NCBI RefSeq assembly: GCF_018998565.1
Contig: NZ_JAHNZO010000017.1
Location: 89,806 to 153,805 of the forward strand
Origin: Paenibacillus oleatilyticus
GTDB lineage: Bacteria > Bacillota > Bacilli > Paenibacillales > NBRC-103111
Direction of reading: 5' to 3'
Length of the DNA: 64,000 bases
Made by a program: the position numbers and the translations under genes. The notes under the pieces are model-generated. The model saw only the letters and a list, made by a program, of their open reading frames with translations, was not told the origin of the DNA and did no database searches. Below are positions 16,047 to 24,571 of the stretch, piece after piece (within the stretch, counting starts at the first letter, position 1; the number at the start of each line of letters is the position of its first letter).

Positions 16047-17024
16047 ATGAAAGCTATTCAGGTAACGCAATTCGGCGGTCCGGAGCATATGAGCTACACG
16101 GACGTCGATGAGCCGAGCATCGGTCCGAACCAAGTGTTGATCCGCGTGGAGACGACCAGCGTCAATTTTGCCGATATCAAATCGAGGTACGGGAAAAAGG
16201 GCGGGACTCTTCCGTTCATCCCGGGACTGGATGCGGCGGGGACGATTGAGCAAGTCGGGTCCGAAGTCCGGCAGCTGCAGGTCGGACAGCGCGTCATCGC
16301 TTTTCCACATCACGGCTCTTATGCCGAATATATCGCCGCGGACGAAAATCTGACGTTCGCCATCCCGGACAGTCTCAGCTTCGACACGGCGGCCGCCTGT
16401 CCGATCGTCTCGTTCCTTTCGTATAAGCTGCTCGCGGACATTGCCAGACTGGAGCCGGGCGAGACGGTCCTGATCCACGCGGCGGCAGGCGGCGTCGGCA
16501 CGACGGCTATCCAGTTGGCGAAGCTCTTGGGCGCGGGGAAGGTGATCGGAACCGTCGGCAGCGAGAGCAAGGCGGGCATCGCTTTGGAGGCGGGCGCGGA
16601 TCATGTGCTCTCTTACGCGCAGGGGGATTTTGCCGCGCAGGTCAACGACCTGACGAACGGCGAAGGCGTAAACGTCGTCTTGGACTCGATAGCGGGCACC
16701 GTGACGGAGCAAAGCTTACTCTGCCTGGCTCCCTACGGCCGCCTGGTCCATTTCGGCAATTCGGGCGGTCCCGCGGGGAACATCAAGACCTCGGACCTGC
16801 ATGCGAGCTGCCGTTCCGTCCTCGGGTTCAGCTTGGGCACGACCCGGAGCAAGCGCCCCCACCTGCTGCGCGGCGTCGCCGAGCGGGTGCTGCCGTACTT
16901 GGCCGACGGGCGCCTGACGATCAAGATCGGGGCACGCTTTCCTTTGGCCGAAGCCGCCAAAGCCCACGAGTGGGTGGAAAGCCGGCAGAGCACGGGAAAA
17001 GTGCTGCTCGACGTCAGAAGCTAA
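16047..17024 (+). CDS. Zinc-independent MDR alcohol dehydrogenase / NADPH:quinone oxidoreductase
   Basis: A 325-residue medium-chain reductase of the quinone oxidoreductase (QOR) branch. The catalytic domain begins MKAIQVTQFGGPEHMSYTDVDEPSIGPNQVLIRV. The NADPH site is ETVLIHAAAGGVGTTAIQLAKLLGAGKVIGTVGSESK (about residues 139-175). Cysteines for zinc are absent. It would reduce quinones or enones. AGAGGAGG lies before the ATG. It is monocistronic, ended by the terminator at 17163-17209. Confidence 0.88.
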   Translation: MKAIQVTQFGGPEHMSYTDVDEPSIGPNQVLIRVETTSVNFADIKSRYGKKGGTLPFIPGLDAAGTIEQVGSEVRQLQVGQRVIAFPHHGSYAEYIAADENLTFAIPDSLSFDTAAACPIVSFLSYKLLADIARLEPGETVLIHAAAGGVGTTAIQLAKLLGAGKVIGTVGSESKAGIALEAGADHVLSYAQGDFAAQVNDLTNGEGVNVVLDSIAGTVTEQSLLCLAPYGRLVHFGNSGGPAGNIKTSDLHASCRSVLGFSLGTTRSKRPHLLRGVAERVLPYLADGRLTIKIGARFPLAEAAKAHEWVESRQSTGKVLLDVRS

Positions 17025-17089
17025 CACCGTTTGCAGCTAAGCATACGGCTTACAAACCTAAATTACCTGACGCGCGGCGCAACATTTGC

Positions 17090-17130
17090 TTATCCACAAA
17101 CTTATACACATATTATCCACGTTATCCACA
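17090..17130 (+). promoter_or_regulatory. DnaA-box array, forward orientation (four boxes)
   Basis: TTATCCACA at 17090-17098, TTATACACA at 17102-17110, TTATCCACG at 17113-17121 and TTATCCACA at 17122-17130. Two are perfect DnaA consensus boxes and two differ at one base. Spacing is 12, 11 and 9 bp, close to one helical turn. There is no dnaA, dnaN, rpmH or AT-rich unwinding region here, so it is not oriC. Confidence 0.8.
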
Positions 17131-17162
17131 ATTCGTGAAAAATTGCACTTGCCTTAACTTTG

Positions 17163-17209
17163 AAAAAGATCGTCTTCAGCCAACCCTTTCGGCCGAAGAC
17201 GATCTTTTT
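17163..17209. terminator. Strong bidirectional terminator inside the DnaA-box region
   Basis: AAAAAGATCGTCTTC (17163-17177) pairs exactly with GAAGACGATCTTTTT (17195-17209) over a 17-nt loop. It ends the quinone reductase transcript. Confidence 0.9.
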
Positions 17210-17292
17210 GATGTTTGCTTTACACGGTAAAAAAAAGGGGATGTACGTATTCTGACGAATATTTTTTTATAGGGCTGTGCGTTTACGAAGAC

Positions 17293-17358
17293 TGTGGATA
17301 AAATGTTAAATTGCCTGGATCTCTTGTGGATAACAGATCGTAATAAAGGTGTGGATAC
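17293..17358 (-). promoter_or_regulatory. DnaA-box array, reverse orientation (three boxes)
   Basis: TGTGGATAA at 17293-17301 and 17325-17333 (both perfect DnaA boxes on the minus strand) and TGTGGATAC at 17350-17358. The last overlaps a candidate GTG start (17351) of the following regulator gene, so bound DnaA would sit on its translation start and probably its promoter. Confidence 0.8.
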
Positions 17359-17359
17359 A

Positions 17360-18187
17360 TTGGAAAATGAAAAAATCAAAATACTTGGAGACTTTTTAAA
17401 ATCCCGCCGAGAACGGATGAAACCGGATCGTATCGAAATTGCCAGCCGCTTTGGAAGAAGAAGAACTCCGGGATTACGCAGAGAAGAGGTTGCCCAGCTT
17501 GCGGGAGTAAGCATTACTTGGTATACCTGGCTGGAACAAGGCAGAGTCGCTTCCGTTTCCAGGGAAGTCATCGAGAGTGTCGGCAGAGCCTTGCAATTAT
17601 CTTCAGAGGAACATCTTCATTTGCTCCGGTTGGCTAATTACGAAGGAGAGAGGGACAACAATCCGAACGCTGAGGAAATAAACCCGGCATTTCAGACCCT
17701 GATCGACCAATTGAATTATCCGGCGATCATAGCCAATCATCGAACCGAAGTGTTGGCTTTCAATCGAATGGCTACCGAAATTATTACGGATTTCCATGCC
17801 CTTCCCGCTGCTGAGCGCGTGATGACGCGATTGGTATTTAGAGATCCAAATCTGCGCAAGCATTTGATGAATTGGAAGGAATTCTCGGATTATACGCTGG
17901 GCGTATTTCGCTTGAATTATGACCACAAGACCGGCGATCGCTGGTTTAAGGAATTCGTACAACAGATGTGCCTGGAAAGCGAGGAGTTCCAGACGTTATG
18001 GCGATTGCACAATGTGCAGCAAAAGAAAGCCGTACTTTACACGTTCGATCATCCTTCCGCGGGGCGATTATTTTTTGAATTGAATTCCTTTTCCAATCTT
18101 AACGGCAATCCAGACCTTCACTGCTGTATATTTACTCCCATCGCGGGTACCGATACCGAACAAAGATTAGAGCATATAAGGAAATAA
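17360..18187 (+). CDS. XRE-family regulator with MmyB-like ligand-binding domain
   Basis: The open frame starts at 17294, but AAAGG at 17345-17349 favours TTG at 17360 (about 275 residues) or GTG at 17351. An N-terminal HTH (RTPGLRREEVAQLAGVSITWYTWLEQGRV, the signature of this group) is followed by a PAS-like MmyB/MLTR ligand domain (NYPAIIANHRTEVLAFNRMATEII...). Such regulators often sit beside reductases and respond to fatty-acid or quinone-like ligands. It is flanked by two MDR oxidoreductases, the second in the same direction 94 bp later. Confidence 0.85.
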   Translation: MENEKIKILGDFLKSRRERMKPDRIEIASRFGRRRTPGLRREEVAQLAGVSITWYTWLEQGRVASVSREVIESVGRALQLSSEEHLHLLRLANYEGERDNNPNAEEINPAFQTLIDQLNYPAIIANHRTEVLAFNRMATEIITDFHALPAAERVMTRLVFRDPNLRKHLMNWKEFSDYTLGVFRLNYDHKTGDRWFKEFVQQMCLESEEFQTLWRLHNVQQKKAVLYTFDHPSAGRLFFELNSFSNLNGNPDLHCCIFTPIAGTDTEQRLEHIRK

Positions 18188-18281
18188 GCCTGTTAGTCCG
18201 GATACCCGTATAAACGAAAACTGGTTGCCTCTTGTGACGGGGAATACAATGAATTCATTCCCATCAAGGAGGTTATCGAAA

Positions 18282-19271
18282 TTGAAAGCTATCGTAATCG
18301 ATCAACCAGGAGGACCTGCAAGTTTAAAATTGCACGAGAAACCGGATCTGCAACCGGCCCCCGGTATGCTTACCATAGACGTTGCGTATGCCGGAGTAGG
18401 GTATTTCGAAGTTTTGCTGAGCCGGGGAGAGTTCGCTTCCGCTTTTCCGATGCCGCTTACGCCCGGTTTGGAAGTGTCGGGATATGTACGCGCCATCGGA
18501 GAAGGTGTCGAGGGGTTCTACGTGGGGCAACCCGTTGCCTCGATGACGCTGCATGATCTTAACGGTTTCGCATCCATGGCGAATGTGCGGCCGGATCTTA
18601 CGGTTCCGCTGGATCAATTGGGGGCAGACCTTGACTTGGCGACAGCGGCAGCCTCTATTGTAAATCTGACGACCGCTTACTTGGCCATTAAAGATGTGTA
18701 TAGAATGAGAATGGGTGACGACATCCTCGTTCATGCGGCCGTCGGCGGTTTGGGCAGCTTCTTGGGACAAGTCGCCAAACGTTTGGGAGCCGGCAAGGTA
18801 CTGGGAACCGTCGGCAACCCCCAGAAAGTAAAGCTGGCCGCTTCCCTCGGATATGACGAATTATTTGTCCGGTCAGATTTTGTGGAGCAGACCTTGAAGG
18901 CAACTGGACGGAAAGGCGTTCATGCCGTCTTTGATCCGGTCGGGGGAACGATGCGTAAACAAAGTTTAGAGGTACTTCGTCCGTTGGGGCAGTTGGTTGT
19001 CGTGGGAAACGCAAGCGGTGAACAGGATGTTGTGCATTCTTTTAACGAAATATGGTTTTCCAATCGTCAACTCGCAGGTTTTACATTAGGCGGATACAGC
19101 GACAGCAACCCCGTAGAAACCGGGAAAGCGGCGCGGGAAGCGTTAAGCATGCTGGCAAGAAAAGAGATCCATGCCGAGATTCACGGTGTATATCCTCTGG
19201 AAAACGCGGCCGAGGCTCTTGCTCTCTTGGAAGAAAAGAACACCGTCGGCAAACTGGTTTTGAAGATATAA
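18282..19271 (+). CDS. MDR-family zinc-binding-type alcohol dehydrogenase / quinone oxidoreductase
   Basis: AAGGAGG (18266-18272) places the start at TTG 18282, giving 329 residues beginning MKAIVIDQPGGPASLKL. The NADP site is DDILVHAAVGGLGSFLGQVAKRLGAGKVLGTVGNPQK. It lacks the catalytic-zinc cysteines, so it is in the QOR branch. It probably forms a unit with the MmyB-type regulator upstream. The substrate is unknown, and the similarity to the gene at 16047-17024 is only at family level. Confidence 0.85.
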   Translation: MKAIVIDQPGGPASLKLHEKPDLQPAPGMLTIDVAYAGVGYFEVLLSRGEFASAFPMPLTPGLEVSGYVRAIGEGVEGFYVGQPVASMTLHDLNGFASMANVRPDLTVPLDQLGADLDLATAAASIVNLTTAYLAIKDVYRMRMGDDILVHAAVGGLGSFLGQVAKRLGAGKVLGTVGNPQKVKLAASLGYDELFVRSDFVEQTLKATGRKGVHAVFDPVGGTMRKQSLEVLRPLGQLVVVGNASGEQDVVHSFNEIWFSNRQLAGFTLGGYSDSNPVETGKAAREALSMLARKEIHAEIHGVYPLENAAEALALLEEKNTVGKLVLKI

Positions 19272-19285
19272 CCTCGAATAAAAAG

Positions 19286-19320
19286 AAGAGAGAGCTTCAC
19301 TCTGAGGCTCTCTTACTTTT
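19286..19320. terminator. Bidirectional terminator between convergent genes
   Basis: AAGAGAGAGC pairs with GCTCTCTT between the MDR gene and the LysE gene on the opposite strand, with A and T runs on both sides. Confidence 0.7.
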
Positions 19321-19347
19321 GCGCTAATGGACATTTGGGTTATGCGG

Positions 19348-19983
19348 TCAGTTGGATATTTTGGCGCGGAACAGGTTGGCTCCCATCAGGATGAACACGC
19401 CACCGGTGACCCGGTTCAGCCATAAGCCGATCTTGGGGTTCTTCCTTAGCTTTCCCGTCGCGAACGCCGCGAGATAAGAAAGGAGACTGCTCCACAGCAT
19501 GCCGATGAAAATAAACGTCGCGCCAAGAATCGCGAACGGAATCGGACTCTGGGCCTGATTGTCCACAAACTGGGGAAGGAAGGCGATAAAGAACAACGCC
19601 ACCTTCGGATTCGTTACATTTGTAATCATGCCCTGGACAAAAATTTTGCGCGTGCTCATCAGCTCCACCGATCCGGAGTCCGGTGCAATGGCGGAGGACT
19701 TCGACAAAATCATCGTAATCCCGAGATAGATCAGATAGGCGACCCCGATCATTTTGATGACCGTAAACAGCAATAGCGATTTCGCCAAAAGAAAAGATAA
19801 CCCCAGCGCCGCGAGCAGCGTGTGGATAAGCGTACCGGCCGCAATCCCCATGGTGGACCAGATGCCCGCTCTTCTGCCCTGCGCCACGCTTCTGGCAATG
19901 ATGTACATCGTATCCGAGCCTGGGGTCATGATAAGCAATATTCCAGCGACTACAAACAAGAAATAATGATGAATGCCAAACAC
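19348..19983 (-). CDS. LysE/RhtB-family amino-acid exporter
   Basis: A 211-residue membrane protein with six hydrophobic helices, starting at GTG with AAAGGAG 9 nt upstream. Family hallmarks are LLIMTPGSDTMYIIARSVAQGRRAGIWSTMGIAAGTLIHTLLAALGLS and NVTNPKVALFFIAFLPQFV. It would export amino acids or related metabolites. It is monocistronic. Confidence 0.88.
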   Translation of the reverse strand: MFGIHHYFLFVVAGILLIMTPGSDTMYIIARSVAQGRRAGIWSTMGIAAGTLIHTLLAALGLSFLLAKSLLLFTVIKMIGVAYLIYLGITMILSKSSAIAPDSGSVELMSTRKIFVQGMITNVTNPKVALFFIAFLPQFVDNQAQSPIPFAILGATFIFIGMLWSSLLSYLAAFATGKLRKNPKIGLWLNRVTGGVFILMGANLFRAKISN

Positions 19984-20065
19984 GCTCGTACGCTCCTTTA
20001 CGTAGGTAAGTAGTGTAGGTTACCGCCCGCGGCGGACCCGGATGTTGCGACTTTGCCATGATTGA

Positions 20066-20081
20066 TGTGCTTCCAATCACA
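20066..20081. promoter_or_regulatory. Fnr/CRP-type site upstream of hcp
   Basis: TGTGCTTCCAATCACA matches the Bacillus Fnr half-sites TGTGA-N6-TCACA with one mismatch, 66 bp before the hcp start. Regulation by oxygen limitation is plausible for this enzyme. Confidence 0.5.
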
Positions 20082-20146
20082 CTTCTCCGTGCTTCCTCGT
20101 GTTACGCTTTTTACATAGCAAATCAAACGTAACGGAGGGATTCGCG

Positions 20147-21442
20147 ATGTTCTGTTATCAATGTGAACAGACCCCGACAGGCGGCTGTAAGGTGATCGGC
20201 GTATGCGGCAAAGATGAAACGATTGCAAGCTTGCAGGATACGATGATTTTCGCTTTGAAAGGCATTGCCGCCTATGCCACACATGCAAGACAGCTCGGCT
20301 ATTCCGACCCGGAGGTCGACCGGATTACGCACGAGGCGTTGTACATGACGCTGACGAACTCCAACTTCAACCTGCAGGAGCATATCGACATGGCGATGAA
20401 GGTCGGCTCCGCGGCCGTCCGGATCATGGATGTGCTGGACCGGGCGCATACGACTCACTTCGGCATCCCGCAGCCTGTAGCCGTGCCGCAGAACAGCATC
20501 GAAGGGCATGCCATCGTCGTTACCGGGCATAACCTGTACGCGTTGGAGGAGCTGCTCAAGCAGACCGAGGGAAAAGGGATCAACATCTACACGCACTCCG
20601 AGATGCTGCCCGCCCACGGCTATCCCAAGCTGAAGCAGTATTCGCACTTGAAGGGAAACATCGGAAAAGCCTGGTACGACCAGCGCCGCCTGTTCGAGAA
20701 GTTCCCGGGCGCCATCCTGGCGACAACGAACTGCGTCATGCCAATCAAGGGCACCTACGCCGACCGGTTCTTCTCCTATGATATCGCAGGTCTGGAAGGG
20801 GTTACAAAAATCGTCAATGACGATTTCACCCCGCTGATCGAGAAAGCCTTGGCGCTGCCGGAAGCCCGAATCGAGTCGGATCAGACACTGATGACCGGCT
20901 ACCATCACGAGACCGTGATTGGCCTGGCTCCGGAGATCATTCAAGCGGTCAAAGCGGGCAAAATCAAACGCTTCTTCGTCATCGCCGGCTGCGACGCTCC
21001 GGGAAGCGGCGGCGAATATTACCGCGAGCTCGCCACCTCGCTGCCTAACGATACCGTAATTCTGACCACATCCTGTGGAAAATTCCGCTTCAACGACGTC
21101 GATTACGGCACCGTGGCCGATACGGGCATCCCGCGCTACATCGATTTGGGCCAGTGCAACAACTCCGGCTCCACGGTCAAGATCGCCCTGGCTCTCGCCG
21201 ACGCCTTCGGATGCAGCGTGAACGACCTGCCGGTCAGCATCGTGCTCTCCTGGTTCGAGCAAAAGGCGGTCGCGATTCTTCTCGGCCTGTTCAGCCTCGG
21301 CATCAAAGATATCCGCATCGGCCCGAAACCGCCGGAATTCATCAATCCGGGCGTCATGAATGTGCTTGTGGATACGTTCGGACTGAAGCTGATCGGCAAC
21401 GCTCAAGACGATATGAAGGAAATGCTTTCGCTTTCTCACTAA
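20147..21442 (+). CDS. hcp: Hybrid-cluster protein (hydroxylamine reductase), short class III form
   Basis: An oxygen-sensitive Fe-S enzyme with NO/hydroxylamine reductase and S-nitrosylase activities in related proteins. ATG 20147 follows GGAGGGA. The N-terminal cluster cysteines are C3, C6, C14 and C20 (CX2CX7CX5C). Hybrid-cluster ligands are visible as ATTNC, AGC(DAPGSG), TTSCGKF, LGQCN and WFEQKA. At 431 residues it is about 110 shorter than E. coli Hcp, matching the class III proteins that lack one helical segment after the cysteine motif. No Hcr-type reductase gene is adjacent. Confidence 0.9.
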   Translation: MFCYQCEQTPTGGCKVIGVCGKDETIASLQDTMIFALKGIAAYATHARQLGYSDPEVDRITHEALYMTLTNSNFNLQEHIDMAMKVGSAAVRIMDVLDRAHTTHFGIPQPVAVPQNSIEGHAIVVTGHNLYALEELLKQTEGKGINIYTHSEMLPAHGYPKLKQYSHLKGNIGKAWYDQRRLFEKFPGAILATTNCVMPIKGTYADRFFSYDIAGLEGVTKIVNDDFTPLIEKALALPEARIESDQTLMTGYHHETVIGLAPEIIQAVKAGKIKRFFVIAGCDAPGSGGEYYRELATSLPNDTVILTTSCGKFRFNDVDYGTVADTGIPRYIDLGQCNNSGSTVKIALALADAFGCSVNDLPVSIVLSWFEQKAVAILLGLFSLGIKDIRIGPKPPEFINPGVMNVLVDTFGLKLIGNAQDDMKEMLSLSH

Positions 21443-21663
21443 GAGAGCCAGGCATAATGAAGCTCCGGCGGCACCCTGCTGCACGTACGGAGCAGGAGAT
21501 TAAAAGCGGGCGCAGGCGTCTGGACATCCGTTCAAGGCGTTCGCGCCCTTTTTCCCGTTCACCATCCGTCAACTAGGCCCTCCAAACGACGCCCGTCCTT
21601 TGGTGATTTTATGACAATTATAGCGCATATGTTCGCATTCGTACACAAGAGATGCTGATTCAT

Positions 21664-21689
21664 CTCCCCCTTATCGAAGAGGGAGTTTT
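21664..21689 (+). terminator. Possible terminator downstream of hcp
   Basis: CTCCC (21664-21668) pairs with GGGAG (21681-21685) followed by TTTT, about 220 bp after the hcp stop. The stem is short. Confidence 0.45.
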
Positions 21690-21731
21690 CTCAGCCTTAA
21701 CGATAAAATGTTTTTCGCGCACGCCCTTCTC

Positions 21732-22508
21732 TTAAGCGATCAATCCCGCTTTCGCCAATCCGTTGCGGATACCGCCTTCATCCACATGGCTGGTGACATA
21801 GTCGGCATATGGAAGCAGCTCCTGATGCGAGTTCCCCATCGCGATGCCCAGGCCCACGAATTCCAGCATCTCCTTGTCGTTCAAGCCGTCTCCGAACGCT
21901 ACCGCCTCGGCAGGCGTGATTCCGAGCCGCTCCAGCATCGCCGCGATCCCCTGCGCCTTCGACCCTCCGGCCGGGAGCACGTCCATCGCTTTGGGATGCC
22001 AGCGAATCAGCTTGAGCTCCGGCACCTCCCCTTGATACAAGTGCTCCTCATGGCTCTCGCAGTGGAGAAACATCTGGAGAATGTCATTGGCCTTCCAAAA
22101 CCCCGGGTCATGTCCGGGAAGCTCTACTTTTAACGACAAGACCGATTCCGTCACAAAAGGATGCTCCGCCCGGTCGGAGCAATACGCATGCTCCCCTTCA
22201 AAGACGAGCGAGTGTCCGTGCTTCGCCGCCAGGGTAACCAGAGCCCCGATGCTTTCCTTCGGAATGACCCGTTTGTAGACGGGCTTTCCCCGGTAAACGG
22301 CATAAGCGCCGTTCAAGCAAACGAACGATTCGATCCCCAATTGATCGGCCAACGATTTGATAAAGTAAGGAGCCCGCCCCGTAGCGATGACCGGCTCCAC
22401 CCCGCTCGCTTTGAGCGCCCGGATGGCTTCGACCGTATCCGGGGGAACCTCTTTGTTCTCGTTAACCAATGTCCCGTCGATATCAAAAAATACGATTTTG
22501 TACGCCAT
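21732..22508 (-). CDS. Cof-type HAD-IIB phosphatase
   Basis: A 258-residue HAD phosphatase with a IIB cap. Motif I is FFDIDGTLV (nucleophile D9, acid D11), motif II is ATGR, motif III Lys is in PAGGSKAQGI, and motif IV is AFGDGLNDKEML. It resembles B. subtilis YkrA/YwtE-type sugar-phosphate or flavin-nucleotide phosphatases. It has its own promoter at 22569-22596, so it is a separate unit from the sugar locus upstream. Confidence 0.86.
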   Translation of the reverse strand: MAYKIVFFDIDGTLVNENKEVPPDTVEAIRALKASGVEPVIATGRAPYFIKSLADQLGIESFVCLNGAYAVYRGKPVYKRVIPKESIGALVTLAAKHGHSLVFEGEHAYCSDRAEHPFVTESVLSLKVELPGHDPGFWKANDILQMFLHCESHEEHLYQGEVPELKLIRWHPKAMDVLPAGGSKAQGIAAMLERLGITPAEAVAFGDGLNDKEMLEFVGLGIAMGNSHQELLPYADYVTSHVDEGGIRNGLAKAGLIA

Positions 22509-22568
22509 TGCCGCTATGTCCCCTATCCCTCGATGAATGAATGATCTCTAAATCAGGTCTAAAATCCA

Positions 22569-22596
22569 AGTATAGCACCCGCGCCGAATATGACAA
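22569..22596 (-). promoter_or_regulatory. Promoter of the HAD-IIB gene
   Basis: On the minus strand TTGTCA (22591-22596), a 16-bp spacer and an extended -10 TGCTATACT (TATACT at 22569-22574). It lies downstream of the VOC terminator. Confidence 0.65.
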
Positions 22597-22604
22597 GAAC
22601 CTAG

Positions 22605-22634
22605 AAAAGGAACAAAGCCGGAGCTTTGTTCCTT
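22605..22634 (-). terminator. Terminator of the VOC gene
   Basis: AAGGAACAAAGC pairs with GCTTTGTTCCTT; on the minus strand it is followed by TTTTC. Confidence 0.85.
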
Positions 22635-22641
22635 CCCATTA

Positions 22642-22653
22642 TGGTATATACCA
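22642..22653. promoter_or_regulatory. TGGTATATACCA operator copy 1
   Basis: An exact copy of the palindrome found at the sugar locus. It lies between the VOC stop and its terminator, 46 bp upstream of the HAD-IIB -35, so it is not placed like a normal operator. It may act as a roadblock or be a vestige. Confidence 0.7.
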
Positions 22654-22664
22654 TTCATCCGTGG

Positions 22665-23048
22665 TTAATCTTCTACAGACAGACGGTTGCCGTCCGGATC
22701 TTCGAAGAAAAAATATTTCTGCACGCCCTCGTAGAGCAAAATATCGGTAACGGAGACGCCGTGATCGATCAGCCGACGATGAGCGGCCTCCGCATCGGGC
22801 GTTTTGAAAATAAAAAAGTTGCCGTCGATATGCCGGTTGCTCGGAAAGCGCACGGGAACGTCTTGTTCCGCTTGGAACAGCACCAGTACAGGCCCGCCGT
22901 CACCGACCTTAAACTCGACCGTGATGTCGCCGCGCTGGAATTCCTGCAGCCCCAATACCGTACTGTACCAGGCTGCGGACCGGTTCAAATCCCGGACGGG
23001 TACGAAGATCCCCGGGATGCCGGTAAATAAAGCGTTGTTGTTGGACAT
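22665..23048 (-). CDS. VOC (glyoxalase/dioxygenase superfamily) protein
   Basis: A 127-residue single-module VOC protein: IPGIFVPVRDLNRSAAWYSTVLG at the start and YFFFEDPDGNRLSVED at the end, with EFQRGDITVEFKVGDGGPVLVLF between. Such proteins bind small metabolites or metals; the substrate is unknown. It follows the NhaC gene by 19 bp and probably shares its transcript. Confidence 0.8.
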   Translation of the reverse strand: MSNNNALFTGIPGIFVPVRDLNRSAAWYSTVLGLQEFQRGDITVEFKVGDGGPVLVLFQAEQDVPVRFPSNRHIDGNFFIFKTPDAEAAHRRLIDHGVSVTDILLYEGVQKYFFFEDPDGNRLSVED

Positions 23049-23066
23049 AGCGTTATTCCGCCTTTC

Positions 23067-24539
23067 TCAGAAAAATAGGCCGCCGATGAGGTAAGCGATT
23101 GCAGAAAGAACAAAGGCTATCAGGGAATAGGGCAGCTTTGTTTTGAAATGCCGGTACACCGTCGTTTTCGTGGAATACGCCGTCAGCAGTCCGATATCGG
23201 ACGTAATGCACGTGGAAGCTCCCCAGATGCCGGCCGACAGCAAGGCCGCCAACGTTAAAGGCGTGTTGGCTCCGACGGAGGCTGACAATTGCAGAAGGAC
23301 GGGAATCGCCATAATATACAGGCTCCAGTTGAGCGTCACCAAAAATTCCGTAGCCGAGAATACCAGGAAAATGATGAACGGCAGCCATTTCGGAATGACG
23401 AAAACGGATACAATTCCGACAACATAATTGGTAAAGCCGATATCGGTAATGGAGTCCGCCAGCACGAAAGCCGCAGCCATAATCACGGCGAGCTCCAGCA
23501 TATTTTTCATTCCGTCCAGTACGGTTGCAATATACGTTTCGGCGGTAAAGATGCCCCGGGCTACGTAAATGAGGCCGGTGGCGAGAATCGTGATGAACGC
23601 TCCCAGTTGGGTATTCGACTTGAAATAAATCGTTGAAGCGATAAAGATAACAATAGGTATGAAAAAATAAATGAGATGAGGTGACGGTTTACCGGCGGGA
23701 TCGCCTTGGCTCCTGTCCGAAGCATGCTCCGCCGCCGCCTGGTCCGGTTCCTGTTCTTCAATGTGCGAAGCCGCTTTCAATTCGGCGTCATCGCGGCTGG
23801 CGTAAGCTCGTTTCATCGGGCCGATATTCGGCAAAACCCCGATCACATTCAGAAGCGTGACCAATAAAAAAGCCAAAGGGAAAAACAACAGCGGCACCAG
23901 CCCGGTAAACACCCGAATGCCTTCCCCCTCCGCCGCGTAACCGTTCGTCACCAATAACCCCGCGATAAAGATCGCGCCCGTTCCGATCGGATACAAATGA
24001 GTCAGCGTAATGGCGGTGGAAAGCGTAACGTACGCCGTCTTTTCTCGCGGCGTCTTGTACTTGTCGTTCACCGGCGTCATGCAGGCGCCTACGGTCGAGG
24101 AGCTTAGATAAAGATCGAACGATAGGAAGAAGCCCATCAAGTAATTGATGAGTAAAGCCGTCTTGCCGCTCTTGGCCTTGCTTCCGGCCCACAGACCGAA
24201 TTGCCGGGACAGGCCGCTTTTGTCCAGAATCGCTACAATGCTGCCGATCGTCAGCAGGACCAGGATCAGCCACAGGTTTCCTTCGGTCGTGACCTGCTTC
24301 AGCAGCTTTTCGTTATAGGTAAGCAGGAAGCCCCACTTATATTTCATAAAGACCGCCAGCAAGCCCCCCCATACAAACCCTTCCAGCACCTTCTGGGTCA
24401 GCAGAATGAAGGCGAACATGACGACCGGCGGAATCAAGGACCAGGCCCCGTACGTTCCCGGGTTCGCCGGAGCACCGAGAGCAACGGCGACGAACACGGC
24501 CAGTATTCCGGCATAGATGTACGTATTCTTGTTTTTCAT
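23067..24539 (-). CDS. NhaC-family Na+/H+ antiporter
   Basis: A membrane protein of about 490 residues with 11-12 hydrophobic helices. CGGGAGT touches the ATG at 24545, so the ATG at 24539 is favoured. NhaC features include SFDLYLSSSTVGACMTPVNDKY, LTHLYPIGTGAIFIAG and the C-terminal SAGIWGASTCITSDIGLLTAYST. A hydrophilic acidic loop (about residues 230-280) splits the helices. It follows the SIS deglycase gene after a terminator, so it may be partly read through. Substrates of this family vary (Na+/H+, malate-lactate), so a role in moving a product of the neighbouring pathway is possible but unproven. Confidence 0.85.
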   Translation of the reverse strand: MKNKNTYIYAGILAVFVAVALGAPANPGTYGAWSLIPPVVMFAFILLTQKVLEGFVWGGLLAVFMKYKWGFLLTYNEKLLKQVTTEGNLWLILVLLTIGSIVAILDKSGLSRQFGLWAGSKAKSGKTALLINYLMGFFLSFDLYLSSSTVGACMTPVNDKYKTPREKTAYVTLSTAITLTHLYPIGTGAIFIAGLLVTNGYAAEGEGIRVFTGLVPLLFFPLAFLLVTLLNVIGVLPNIGPMKRAYASRDDAELKAASHIEEQEPDQAAAEHASDRSQGDPAGKPSPHLIYFFIPIVIFIASTIYFKSNTQLGAFITILATGLIYVARGIFTAETYIATVLDGMKNMLELAVIMAAAFVLADSITDIGFTNYVVGIVSVFVIPKWLPFIIFLVFSATEFLVTLNWSLYIMAIPVLLQLSASVGANTPLTLAALLSAGIWGASTCITSDIGLLTAYSTKTTVYRHFKTKLPYSLIAFVLSAIAYLIGGLFF

Positions 24540-24571
24540 CGCCATACTCCCGTAATTAAGGATATCCGTTG

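Noticed and set aside
17090..17358. DnaA boxes as the chromosomal origin
   Set aside because: There is no dnaA, dnaN, rpmH or recF nearby and no AT-rich unwinding element, so oriC is unlikely; kept as a titration or regulatory cluster.
20123..21484. 453-residue frame opposite hcp
   Set aside because: A long antisense frame produced by the codon bias of hcp; no recognisable domain and no ribosome site, whereas the hcp frame has all family motifs.
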